DNA of 64,000 bases. Origin: Shewanella gaetbuli. Its GTDB lineage: Bacteria > Pseudomonadota > Gammaproteobacteria > Enterobacterales > Shewanellaceae. Shown here piece by piece: positions 37,625-46,619 of the stretch (position 1 is its first letter; every line of letters begins with the position of its first letter). Both the position numbers and the translations under genes were made by a program. The notes under the pieces are model-generated. The model was not told the DNA's origin, made no database searches, and was given only the letters and a program-made list of their open reading frames with translations. Location of the stretch: positions 186,001-250,000 of the forward strand of contig NZ_JAKIKP010000001.1 in assembly GCF_023284065.1 (NCBI RefSeq), given 5' to 3'.

Positions 37625-38350
37625 ATGCAGATTGGCCGCTGTTGGTTTGACCAACAAAAAAAACAATTAATTGATCAATCAACAGAGCAAATATGGTCAT
37701 TAAATGAACATGAATTTGCAGTGTTAGCACAATTAGTGTTTCATCGCGGCAGAGTGGTTTCTCTTGAACAGTTATCACCAATTAAAATTACCAATGAAGA
37801 GCTTACCCATGTTGTCGAGTCTATCTGTCGGTATCTAGGTGAGCAGCATAAAAGTTTGATTGAATATGTGCCGGAGCAAGGCATTATCCTGCATAAAAAA
37901 GTCATTTCACATCCTTTTAGATTGCTGGATTCGCCGAAACGCGCCATTTCATATGGTAATTACATTTTGATCCTTATCTTGACAGTTTTGGCGATGACGT
38001 TTGTTTATTCAAATTTATCCTATCCAACCAATACGAAGCCAAACTTTGCTAGACAAATCTTGTCAACGCAGGGAAATATCACCCACTTATTGGTGTATGG
38101 AAATAAACAGAATAATGACAGTTTACGCCGAAAGACAGAGGCAATTAGTCGACATTTACGCCGATGTAATATTTTGCCTTGGCAGTCTATTACCGTGGCG
38201 TTTTCAGAAGACAATTTAAACTTAAGCGTTGTAATGAAAAGAAAAAATAGCGATGGCTGGGAATTTAATAATGCTAAGCTTATCTTACCCAATTTAGACC
38301 ATTACCATGTTCATTCTGACTGGTATAAAGAGGTGAGTATTTGTGCTTAA
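37625..38350 (+). CDS. ToxR-like membrane-bound transcription regulator
   Basis: 241 residues. The N-terminal part (about 1-95) looks like an OmpR-type winged helix: a short strand-rich start (IGRCWFDQQKKQLI), WSLNEHEFAVLAQLVFHRGRVVSLEQL, and IEYVPEQGIIL as the wing. One membrane helix follows (about 108-130), then about 110 periplasmic residues with two Cys (RRCNI, SICA). This is the ToxR/CadC layout, in which a DNA-binding domain is tied to the inner membrane and a periplasmic domain senses a signal. The winged helix is more divergent than usual. It overlaps the next gene by 8 bases. Target genes are unknown. Confidence 0.75.
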   Translation: MQIGRCWFDQQKKQLIDQSTEQIWSLNEHEFAVLAQLVFHRGRVVSLEQLSPIKITNEELTHVVESICRYLGEQHKSLIEYVPEQGIILHKKVISHPFRLLDSPKRAISYGNYILILILTVLAMTFVYSNLSYPTNTKPNFARQILSTQGNITHLLVYGNKQNNDSLRRKTEAISRHLRRCNILPWQSITVAFSEDNLNLSVVMKRKNSDGWEFNNAKLILPNLDHYHVHSDWYKEVSICA

Positions 38351-38867
38351 CTCATCTGGATTAAACCTTAAATCTGGCAAGCTTTTGTTGGTGTTAATGA
38401 TACTGATCGCTGGCGGTTTGTTACTGAAAGTGGAGCAACTTGCCGACACCAAACCCATGTACACATTTCAATGTGCTGCAGAAACCTATGAAGTGCAGGA
38501 TGAAAACCCTTTACCGTTTAAAAAAAGCACTATGAACCTAAAAGTGACAGAAGATAATGGTCAGTTATCACTGCGCTATTTATCATCTGTTGCTGGTTTT
38601 AATGATGAAACTGCTGAGATTACAGGTGTGTTGTCTGAACTTTCAGTGAGTGAGCTGATGTACCATTATCAGCTGCAATTAACCGACCTTGATGTGAGTA
38701 ACGGTCATTTGGCTGACTATTTGCGGCATGAGCTGAATATTGATTTATTAACCCTTAATCAGTCATTCAAACAAGATATACAAGTCTTAGAAATGGATTT
38801 AGCGCAAAATTACTTAATTATTAAGTTTCTGCCAAATAATACATTGTGGGCATGTGATTTAGTTTAA
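38343..38867 (+). CDS. Membrane-anchored periplasmic partner of the ToxR-like regulator
   Basis: 174 residues from GTG 38343, which lies inside the end of the regulator gene and 9 bases after AGAGG, so translation is coupled. One N-terminal membrane helix (about 12-30) is followed by a periplasmic domain with two Cys (FQCAAE and WACDL) and no recognised family. The layout, a short anchored periplasmic protein encoded right after a ToxR-like regulator, is like ToxS or TcpH, which stabilise their partner. That role is an inference from arrangement; no sequence similarity to ToxS was noticed. Confidence 0.7.
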   Translation: MLNSSGLNLKSGKLLLVLMILIAGGLLLKVEQLADTKPMYTFQCAAETYEVQDENPLPFKKSTMNLKVTEDNGQLSLRYLSSVAGFNDETAEITGVLSELSVSELMYHYQLQLTDLDVSNGHLADYLRHELNIDLLTLNQSFKQDIQVLEMDLAQNYLIIKFLPNNTLWACDLV

Positions 38868-38900
38868 GTATTTATAAAGTCTGCTTTTGTAGTAAGATGA

Positions 38901-40340
38901 ATGCTATCTATTCATCAGTTGAGAACGTTTGTGGCCAAAGTCAAAGTTAAACAAGAAGAAGCTTTGTCAGTTAAATTTAGTCATCAAATGGGGACAGGCG
39001 AGCAAAGGGTATTTGATTTATTCTTTTTCTTACCCAGTGAGATGTGGATAGACAGTAAAACCTTAGACGAAGAAGAATACTACCATAGCGGTATTGTTGG
39101 ACGTCGTTCCTATTTCTCACAAGCCCTTCACCTACCTTTAGTACAGTCACGTTTTGCCAGTTTAAATAAGCGAACTTTAGAAGAGTTTCGACTTTACTTA
39201 AATCTGTTTGCTTACCAATTTGCTGTGGCCATTGAAACTGACGCGAAAGAGTTGCGCCAGCAAACGGATACCGGATTATTTTTTACGGCATTAGATGAAC
39301 TCAGTGAACAAGTTAGCCAACTGCTGAAAAAGTTTCGCCGCAATGAGCCCAGTGAAGAAAAGTGGAAGTCTTACTTTGAACATGCCGATAATTATCTTTC
39401 TTGGTTTTGTGAGCAACAACTACTCAAAACTGTTGCCCATGGGCCAAGAAGCGCTGAGCATAATGACGTCACAGAAAAAGTGATTAGTTTATGTCGTGCT
39501 GAAAATCATTATCGTGAAGAAGTGAAGCGATACAACTCTGTACGAACTCAGCAAGATGCCAATAGAATCTCTAATAAAATGTTACTGTTGCGCCGCTTAA
39601 TACAACAAGGCGTGGTATTAAAAGAAGAACTAAAGCCACTTGGCGTTGGCCTTAAAAAGTTGGTGACGGGGTTAGCTACGGGCTTGGTTATGTTGGTTGT
39701 ATCAGCATTAATTTTCAAAGCTCAGGGCTTTTTTAATGGCTTAACCATTACCTTATTATTCACTCTTGCGGTTATTTACGGTTTTCGTGAAATCTTTAAA
39801 GAAGATATTCGTGAGGCAATGTGGCGTTTGATTCAACGTGGCCGTCCAAGGTGGAGCCGTATTCTGCGTGACACCAGCACTCAAGCCGTAGTGGCTAAAC
39901 AGCTAGTGTGGCTTGAGTTTATACGCCCTCAAGATATCCCTGAGCCTGTTGTTGATATTATGAAGCAGCGACACAGTCAAAACAAAGTGGAAACCACCAC
40001 CTTACACTATCGCATTTCAACTAAAGTCACCAATAAGCCCTTTGAAGCGGGATACTCGCAAATTCAAGAACAAGTTAACTTTAGCTTAGCGCCATTTGCT
40101 CGCCATTTAGAACGGGGTAAAGCAAAAATTTACCGTGAGTCTGATGGTAAAATCAGTAATGAATCGGTTGAGCGCCGCTATCAACTAAACTTAGTGGCGG
40201 TGTTGCGCGATGGTAAAGAACCAGCAGAGTATGCTCGATTTAAAATTACCATGAACCGTTCAAGTATTGTTGAAATAACCGAAAGTAAACTGCCGGATAA
40301 CATCAACCCATTCAGTGTTGAACCGAGTGAGTCTCACTGA
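38901..40340 (+). CDS. Large membrane protein of unknown function
   Basis: 479 residues. The N-terminal half (1-250) is soluble, charged and helical. Two membrane helices lie together at about 256-297, then a C-terminal soluble domain starts with a basic stretch (RGRPRWSRILRD). ATG 38901 has a weak ribosome site; GTG 38932, 31 bases later, is out of the frame and not an option. It begins 33 bases after the ToxR partner gene on the same strand and may be its target or co-operonic. I do not recognise the family; enzymatic motifs were not found. Confidence 0.65.
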   Translation: MLSIHQLRTFVAKVKVKQEEALSVKFSHQMGTGEQRVFDLFFFLPSEMWIDSKTLDEEEYYHSGIVGRRSYFSQALHLPLVQSRFASLNKRTLEEFRLYLNLFAYQFAVAIETDAKELRQQTDTGLFFTALDELSEQVSQLLKKFRRNEPSEEKWKSYFEHADNYLSWFCEQQLLKTVAHGPRSAEHNDVTEKVISLCRAENHYREEVKRYNSVRTQQDANRISNKMLLLRRLIQQGVVLKEELKPLGVGLKKLVTGLATGLVMLVVSALIFKAQGFFNGLTITLLFTLAVIYGFREIFKEDIREAMWRLIQRGRPRWSRILRDTSTQAVVAKQLVWLEFIRPQDIPEPVVDIMKQRHSQNKVETTTLHYRISTKVTNKPFEAGYSQIQEQVNFSLAPFARHLERGKAKIYRESDGKISNESVERRYQLNLVAVLRDGKEPAEYARFKITMNRSSIVEITESKLPDNINPFSVEPSESH

Positions 40341-40384
40341 TTTCCCTTTTAGGTAAGTTGCTAGAGTCTAATTAATGAGGGTGT

Positions 40385-42625
40385 TTACTCCCCAAAATTA
40401 ACTGTGGTTGTTCGGGTAAATGCTTGGCAAATATTTTGGTCGCTCGATTGTTTAGCTCGCTTAAGAGCGACTTCTGCATTCGCTAAGTATTGTTTCAGGC
40501 TTTGTTGTTCACTATAACCCGCTATACCGATATTAATTCCTTCATCTAAATTATGGCTGGCTAAGTTGTCTAAAATTTTAATGGCAAATAAATGCGCTTG
40601 AGTGGCATTAGTTTGAGGTAAAAACAGTACCAAACGACCGAGCTGCCATTGAGATAATTGATAGCTTACTGGCAAGTCTAATAATAATTTAGATTCAATT
40701 TCTTCTTGGCGAGTCTCAAGGCGGCTAATGTCGCCCATATTGCTGAAAATACCTTCAGGATTAATATCCATTACCATTAAGCTAGAACTGGTTTTGATGA
40801 CTTCACTGGTATTGTTAAAGTGGTTTTCTAAATCCACTAAACGTAGAACAGTACTACTTTTAGGCGACTTAACCCATTTGTTCGCAACGGATTGAGATGA
40901 ACAATGCTCTATGGTAAAGATTAAATACTCTAAATCTCCCTCTTGAGACAGATTTCCACTGACAATCATTTTTAATTTTTTGCTAAATCGGCTTTCATCA
41001 AATGGCTCTACATAACCTTGCCATTCTCCTTGTAAGGTCACTTGAGTTAAAATGTTATTCCAAATTTTAGTGACTTCATCACCCAATAAGTTTTTTAGTT
41101 GTACTTCAGTATCTCCGCGTAACTTCATCAGTTGGTCAAAACTATGGTTACAATTAACCAGTTTACCTTGAGCATCGGTTAGGGCTGTCGCAATAGTAGT
41201 TTCACTGAGTAATTGACTTATATGCGCGTCGTTACGGCTGGCTACTAGCTCACTGATATCATTGAATACCACAATCCAATATTGCTCGGTAGTACTAATC
41301 GCTTGGCGATGAATGTGAATATTGACTTTATGATTATCGTTTTCAAGGCTAATTGCCCCTGTCCAATAGTTATGTTCATGAAGTGTGCTGGTTATTTGCT
41401 CAAATTCATCGTCGCTTATGTTTAACACTCGCTGCAAACTACGATCATTTAAGGTATTTAATTGGTATTTTAACACCTTAGCTGCACTATCATTTATGCC
41501 TAAAATACGTCCCTTATCCGTTGTAACCGCATAACATAACTCAGTTTTAAATAGGCCATTTGAAAGATGTATGCTGTTTTCTCTGGCCTTTTTTTCCAGC
41601 AAAAATATGGTTCGATACAAAATTAATCCAATAGCCAACAATCCTATAGTCACTGAGGCGATGATCAGTACTATGGCCCATTGTTCATATCTGGCGGCAA
41701 TATCTTTATGACGAATATAGGATAAAAAGAAATACTCACGCTTGTTTTCATTTTGACTGGCTATTTCTACCTTTAAATAAACAAAGGTGGAGTTTTTGCT
41801 GTGATACTGACCAAAATTATTCATTGCCATTTCACGCCACAATTCAGGAGCGGATTGCTTTAAACTCGCTCCCAAGGTGTCGGGCATGTTGGGTAAAGGG
41901 TTTGCCTGGTTAGCCCCCGCGTATAAAAAGCTTTGATTATCTAACAACATCAATGGCGAGTTGATATTAAAAAATGACGGTTTAATGGTATCAAGTAGGC
42001 GAGTTACGGAGTTAAATGTTACCAAATAGCCATTAATAGATTGATCAGGGTTTTCTAGCCAAGCAAGTTGATAAATATAAGGCTCTAACTTGCCCTCTAT
42101 TGGTGTAAACGCCATGTCAGAAGAATAAATATCTTGCCCTCCCATTGAGCGCTTACCTTGCAATAATTTTTCCGGAATGGTTAATCCGTTTAAATTATCT
42201 GATGTTGAAAATCTTAACTTTCCTTGAGGGTCATATAAGGCTAATCCAAGTAATTCGGGAATATGATTTGTCAAAGATTGCCAGCTTTGAAGAAGTTTTT
42301 GCTGTTGTTTTTCTGTTGGATTAGCTAAGAACTGTTTAAGTAGTTCACTGTTGGCGAATGTTTGTGTTCTGAACTGCATAAAGCCCATTTTATCTGAAGC
42401 AAGAGAGGCAACCGTTTGCAGTTCACTGTATCGTTGTCCTGCCCAGTCATCTTGTAAGCTTTTTTCACCTAAATTGATGATCATTTGGGTGACAATAATA
42501 ATGCTGATAATGAGTAAAATAATTTGTGCTGAAATAGACAGAATTTGTGTGCGAGACCAACGGACATCTTGCACAAGTGCAATGTGTGAAGAGGTATTTG
42601 ATAATGAGCTTTTTCGTTTAAACAT
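40385..42625 (-). CDS. PAS sensor protein with degenerate GGDEF domain
   Basis: 746 residues. TM1 at about 28-50, a periplasmic Cache-like sensor (about 55-320), TM2 at about 322-345, then two PAS-like domains (about 360-475 and 480-600). The C-terminal 130 residues keep the GGDEF fold (MVMDINPEG, INIGIAGY, AEVALKRAKQ), but the active-site GGDEF is replaced by QLGRL at about 661-665. It therefore probably cannot make cyclic di-GMP and may act as a sensor or binding scaffold. No partner kinase or EAL protein is adjacent. The fold assignment is by pattern; the loss of the motif is directly visible. Confidence 0.8.
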   Translation of the reverse strand: MFKRKSSLSNTSSHIALVQDVRWSRTQILSISAQIILLIISIIIVTQMIINLGEKSLQDDWAGQRYSELQTVASLASDKMGFMQFRTQTFANSELLKQFLANPTEKQQQKLLQSWQSLTNHIPELLGLALYDPQGKLRFSTSDNLNGLTIPEKLLQGKRSMGGQDIYSSDMAFTPIEGKLEPYIYQLAWLENPDQSINGYLVTFNSVTRLLDTIKPSFFNINSPLMLLDNQSFLYAGANQANPLPNMPDTLGASLKQSAPELWREMAMNNFGQYHSKNSTFVYLKVEIASQNENKREYFFLSYIRHKDIAARYEQWAIVLIIASVTIGLLAIGLILYRTIFLLEKKARENSIHLSNGLFKTELCYAVTTDKGRILGINDSAAKVLKYQLNTLNDRSLQRVLNISDDEFEQITSTLHEHNYWTGAISLENDNHKVNIHIHRQAISTTEQYWIVVFNDISELVASRNDAHISQLLSETTIATALTDAQGKLVNCNHSFDQLMKLRGDTEVQLKNLLGDEVTKIWNNILTQVTLQGEWQGYVEPFDESRFSKKLKMIVSGNLSQEGDLEYLIFTIEHCSSQSVANKWVKSPKSSTVLRLVDLENHFNNTSEVIKTSSSLMVMDINPEGIFSNMGDISRLETRQEEIESKLLLDLPVSYQLSQWQLGRLVLFLPQTNATQAHLFAIKILDNLASHNLDEGINIGIAGYSEQQSLKQYLANAEVALKRAKQSSDQNICQAFTRTTTVNFGE

Positions 42626-42706
42626 TGCGCCAACTTTGTTTGCTTAATTACGCTTTAAGTTCCTAAAAGACTGGCTTGAATCTTAGCATGATTTATCTCA
42701 ATAATG

Positions 42707-43342
42707 TTAACCCACAACATCAAGTTCTCGCTGAGTAAATTGGCATCCAGCATCTAAGGCAATTTGCTGACACTTAGCAATATCGACACCTTCTAAGCCA
42801 TTGATTGCACTTACAGATACTTGAGAGATAAATTGAGGAGCAAGGGTAATAAACTCTCGTACAGCAGTATAAGTATTGGTCAATTTAGGGCGGCAATGTA
42901 ACTCATAGGCGGCGGCATTATCAGCATTTAGCGAAATCGACATAGCATCAATATACGGGGCTAATTCAGGCAAAATATTACGGCGATGAAATAGATTACC
43001 TAAGCCATCGGTATTTAATCTAATGCTTGCTCCACGTGACTTAAGTGTTTTGGCGACTTCAATTAAGGTGTCTAAGTTCAGTGTGGGTTCACCATAACCG
43101 CAAAAAACATATTCGTTAAATTGGCTGACATCCCCCAGCAAAGGAATAATATCCGCGGCTTTAATCGTTTTACTTAAGGTTAAATCATATTGGCCAACCT
43201 GTTTACTACCGTTATGTTTGGGACAAAACTGACAACGAAGCGTACAACGACTGGTAAGATTGATATACCGGTTGTGGCGAATGTCATATACCAAGGTATT
43301 GTTGACTGCTGTTTGTGTATTGCTTGTTTCAGTTGAGTTCAT
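42707..43342 (-). CDS. Radical SAM protein of the TatD-linked type
   Basis: 211 residues. The radical SAM cluster motif CTLRCQFC (Cys 33, 37 and 40) binds the 4Fe-4S cluster and is followed by GYGEPTLN, the SAM-binding GE-type motif. The chain is short, lacking a C-terminal accessory domain, and matches what I know of TatD-linked radical SAM proteins. No tatD gene is nearby here, so the usual context is absent. The reaction is unknown. Translation starts at ATG 43342. Confidence 0.8.
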   Translation of the reverse strand: MNSTETSNTQTAVNNTLVYDIRHNRYINLTSRCTLRCQFCPKHNGSKQVGQYDLTLSKTIKAADIIPLLGDVSQFNEYVFCGYGEPTLNLDTLIEVAKTLKSRGASIRLNTDGLGNLFHRRNILPELAPYIDAMSISLNADNAAAYELHCRPKLTNTYTAVREFITLAPQFISQVSVSAINGLEGVDIAKCQQIALDAGCQFTQRELDVVG

Positions 43343-43426
43343 TTTGCAGAAGTGTCAAATAGAGGTCATTGTTGGATATTTTACTGCAATTTAGTCTAGT
43401 TGGATGTTGTGTCGATCTCAGTTCAA

Positions 43427-43456
43427 AATAAAAACAGCGCCGGTGGGCGCTGTTTT
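43427..43456 (-). terminator. Terminator of the RND efflux operon
   Basis: AAAACAGCGCC pairs with GGCGCTGTTTT around GGTG. Read on the reverse strand, a T run follows, so it ends the operon that stops at 43488. Confidence 0.88.
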
Positions 43457-43487
43457 AGGGGTGTTAATGTCACGCATTAAGCTAACA

Positions 43488-46400
43488 TTATTGATAATCT
43501 GCCTCACTACTTTTAGGTTGCCACCACCAATGATAAAAGCGTGTTAATGTTCGTTTTATATCATCTAAAATAATATATAACACCGGTACTAAAATCAGCG
43601 TGACAACGGTAGAAAAGAGAATACCGAACGCTAATGACGTGGCCATTGGTATAACAATTTTAGCTTGTAGGCTTTTCTCCATAATAATGGGGGCTAAGCC
43701 AACAAATGTGGTTAAGGAGGTCAGAATAATCGCCCTAAAACGATAGCAACCTGAGTCTATAGCCGATTGCATGATTGATTTACCTTCTTCACGGGCTTTA
43801 TTAACAAAGTCGACTAAGATAAGTGAGTCATTCACTACTACCCCTGCCAGAGCAACAATGCCGCAAAGGCTTAAAACGCTCATTGATAAGCCCAGTAAAA
43901 AGTGACCCACTAACGCGCCAATCATACCAAAAGGGATGACAGACATGATAATCAGTGGCTGGCTGTATGATTTTAGCGGGATAGCCATTAACGCATAAAT
44001 GGTAAACATGGCGAAGAAAAACCCTTGCAGTAAACCAATTAATGCATTTTGTTCATCTAAACTGCTGCCATCTAAACTTGCAGAAACATGAGGGTATTTA
44101 GCCGTTAGCTGAGGAATAAAATCTTGTTGAATTTCATTAACCACTTTACTGGGCTCTACTTTATTTTTGTTGACGTTGGCTTGAATGGTTATCGCCCGAC
44201 GGCCATCTACACGAGTAATAGAGGCATAAGAATCGCCCAGCTCAATAGCTGCAACGGTAGAAAAAGGCACGGTTTGCCCATTACCCGTTCTAATCAGCAT
44301 GTTTTCAAGGTGTCCAATAGTTCGGCGTTGTTCCAGTGGGTATCTCACCATCACCTTCACTTCTTCTTTGTTACGTAAAATTCGTTGGGCTTCATAGCCA
44401 TAAAAGCCATATCGAACTTGGCGTGCTAAATCAGATAAAGTTAATCCTTGTGCTTCAGCCTCTGGTAAAATATTTAATCTAATTTCGTGACTGCCAGAAG
44501 AGAAGTTGTCTGCGATGTCATAAACCCCTTGGTAAGTCGCTAACTTTTCTTTCAGTTCGTTAGAGGCTTGTGCCAGTTGTTCAAGATCGCTAGAGGTTAA
44601 TCTGAAAGAAATATCCCCGCCAGATTCGTTGGTGCTGGCGTTAATATTGAGCTTTTTGACCGATAATAATTCAGGTAGCTGTTTACGCCATTCTTCGGCA
44701 ATGGTGACGCCGTCAGCTTCTCGGTCTTCACCCTTAGTTAACTCGGTAAAAATAAATGCTGAAGTGCGAGAGTTTAATGCCACAAAGCTGTGTTTTACCA
44801 CGCCTGTGCCGTACTCTTTTTCCATTACTGCATCCATTTTATATAAGGCATCTTCTATTTGCTGCACAGCAGTTAGCGTGTTGATTTCAGAGCTGCCTTC
44901 ATCCATTTCAAGTTGCACTTGAATAAAGTCTGATGGAATATCTGGGAAAAATACCCAGCGAACCTTACCACTGGTCACTAAAGTGACTGATAAAATTAAT
45001 ACTCCAACAAACAGCGCGACTACGTTATATCGATGCTTAATACACTTCTGCAAGAAGTGGCGGTAGTGGTTGTGAATGAAAAATTGCAGTTTGTCATTTA
45101 ACGCGACTTTAAAGCGAGAAAATACATTGGTTGGAGCCCGTTTTTTACGGACCTTCATGTGAGCCAAATGTGCAGGCAAAATCAGTTTTGACTCAACTAA
45201 TGAGAAGGCTAGGCATAAAATCACAATCATGCCGATAGACTTCCAAATAATTCCCATCGGGCCTGATACCATAATCATCGGCGTGAACGCTGCAATGGTG
45301 GTTAACACGCCAAAGGTTGCCGGCATGGCGACTTTTTTGACCCCAGTTATTACATTATTAAGCGAGTGACCTTGCTCTTCTACCTCTGTGTAGGCGCTTT
45401 CACCAATAACAATGGCATCATCGACCACAATACCTAGTACCAGTATGAAGGCGAATAACGTCAACATGTTGATTGACATACCCACGGTCGGCATAAGCAA
45501 CATGGCACCTAAAAAGCAAACGGGTAGACCCATCATGACCCAAAAGGCCAGTTTTAAATCTAAAAACAATGCCAAGATGATGAATACCAATAAAGCGCCG
45601 TAAAACATGTTTGACAGCATCATGTTAAGTCGGCCTTGTAGGTAATGGGTTAAATCTCCCCATGTATCTAATTCGACATTGGCTGGAAGGGTCGTTTTAC
45701 GTTCAGCAATATAGTTTTTAACTTGCTCAGAAATAGCCAATGCATTTTGGTCATCAATACTGGTGACTTCAATAATCGCGGCAGGTTTGCCATTAAAGCG
45801 GGTGTACTCTAAACGTTCTTCAAAGCCATCTTTAATTTCGGCAACTTCAGACAGTAAAATACGGCTACCATCAGCACGAGTTGATACCACGATTTTGGCA
45901 AAATCATCGCCAGTATAAGCTTGGCCTTTGGTTCTAAGAAGAATGTCGCCATCTTGGGCTCTAATTGAACCACCGGGTAAATCGAATGATGAGTTTTGTA
46001 CTGCTTGAGCTACTTGGGTAAAGCTTAATCCGTACTCGCGTAACTTATCTTCAGAGACTTCAATGCCAATTTCGTAGTCGCGAACACCATTCAATTTAGC
46101 TCGAGTGACTCCAGGTAAGTCAGTGATATCATCACGTATAACTTTAGCTAGCTCTTTCATGTCATGTAATGACATATCACCATAAACTGACACCCAAATT
46201 ACATTGTTCTCAGGTTTTATCTGGAAAATATTGGGCTTTTCAATGTTATCAGGAAAGGTTGATATGGCATCAATGCGCAGTTTTGCTTCATCAAGAACAT
46301 CTTGAACATCATAATCATCGTCAACCTCAATGGTGACAGAGCCGACGCTATCACTGGCTACAGAGGTGATTTTTTTAATCCCTGACACATCCTCAATGGC

Positions 46401-46619
46401 TTCTTCAATTTTGATGTTAATGCCTTCTTCAATTTCTTGAGGGGCAGCGCCAGGATAAGCAACGTTGATATTAATCAGGTTTAAGGTAAAGCTTGGAAAG
46501 ACCTCTTTGTTAATCAGTAAGGCACTGAATAACCCGCCTCCAATGAGTACCAGCATTAATAGATTTGCCGCAACATTGTTGCGAGCAAACCAAGCAATAA
46601 TTCCAGAATGACTTTGCAT
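43488..46619 (-). CDS. RND-family efflux transporter, inner-membrane subunit
   Basis: 1043 residues, the size of AcrB-like pumps. The N-terminal helix, large periplasmic loop (about 35-330), helix group with LTLFAFILVLGIVVDDAIVIGE and the second periplasmic loop and helix group (FGMIGALVGHFLLG, LVDFVNKAREEG) are in the right order. The proton-relay Asp pair lies in VVDDAIV. The gene overlaps the adaptor stop by one base (TAATG), so translation is coupled. No TolC-type gene is adjacent, as is common. Substrates are unknown. Confidence 0.9.
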   Translation of the reverse strand: MQSHSGIIAWFARNNVAANLLMLVLIGGGLFSALLINKEVFPSFTLNLININVAYPGAAPQEIEEGINIKIEEAIEDVSGIKKITSVASDSVGSVTIEVDDDYDVQDVLDEAKLRIDAISTFPDNIEKPNIFQIKPENNVIWVSVYGDMSLHDMKELAKVIRDDITDLPGVTRAKLNGVRDYEIGIEVSEDKLREYGLSFTQVAQAVQNSSFDLPGGSIRAQDGDILLRTKGQAYTGDDFAKIVVSTRADGSRILLSEVAEIKDGFEERLEYTRFNGKPAAIIEVTSIDDQNALAISEQVKNYIAERKTTLPANVELDTWGDLTHYLQGRLNMMLSNMFYGALLVFIILALFLDLKLAFWVMMGLPVCFLGAMLLMPTVGMSINMLTLFAFILVLGIVVDDAIVIGESAYTEVEEQGHSLNNVITGVKKVAMPATFGVLTTIAAFTPMIMVSGPMGIIWKSIGMIVILCLAFSLVESKLILPAHLAHMKVRKKRAPTNVFSRFKVALNDKLQFFIHNHYRHFLQKCIKHRYNVVALFVGVLILSVTLVTSGKVRWVFFPDIPSDFIQVQLEMDEGSSEINTLTAVQQIEDALYKMDAVMEKEYGTGVVKHSFVALNSRTSAFIFTELTKGEDREADGVTIAEEWRKQLPELLSVKKLNINASTNESGGDISFRLTSSDLEQLAQASNELKEKLATYQGVYDIADNFSSGSHEIRLNILPEAEAQGLTLSDLARQVRYGFYGYEAQRILRNKEEVKVMVRYPLEQRRTIGHLENMLIRTGNGQTVPFSTVAAIELGDSYASITRVDGRRAITIQANVNKNKVEPSKVVNEIQQDFIPQLTAKYPHVSASLDGSSLDEQNALIGLLQGFFFAMFTIYALMAIPLKSYSQPLIIMSVIPFGMIGALVGHFLLGLSMSVLSLCGIVALAGVVVNDSLILVDFVNKAREEGKSIMQSAIDSGCYRFRAIILTSLTTFVGLAPIIMEKSLQAKIVIPMATSLAFGILFSTVVTLILVPVLYIILDDIKRTLTRFYHWWWQPKSSEADYQ

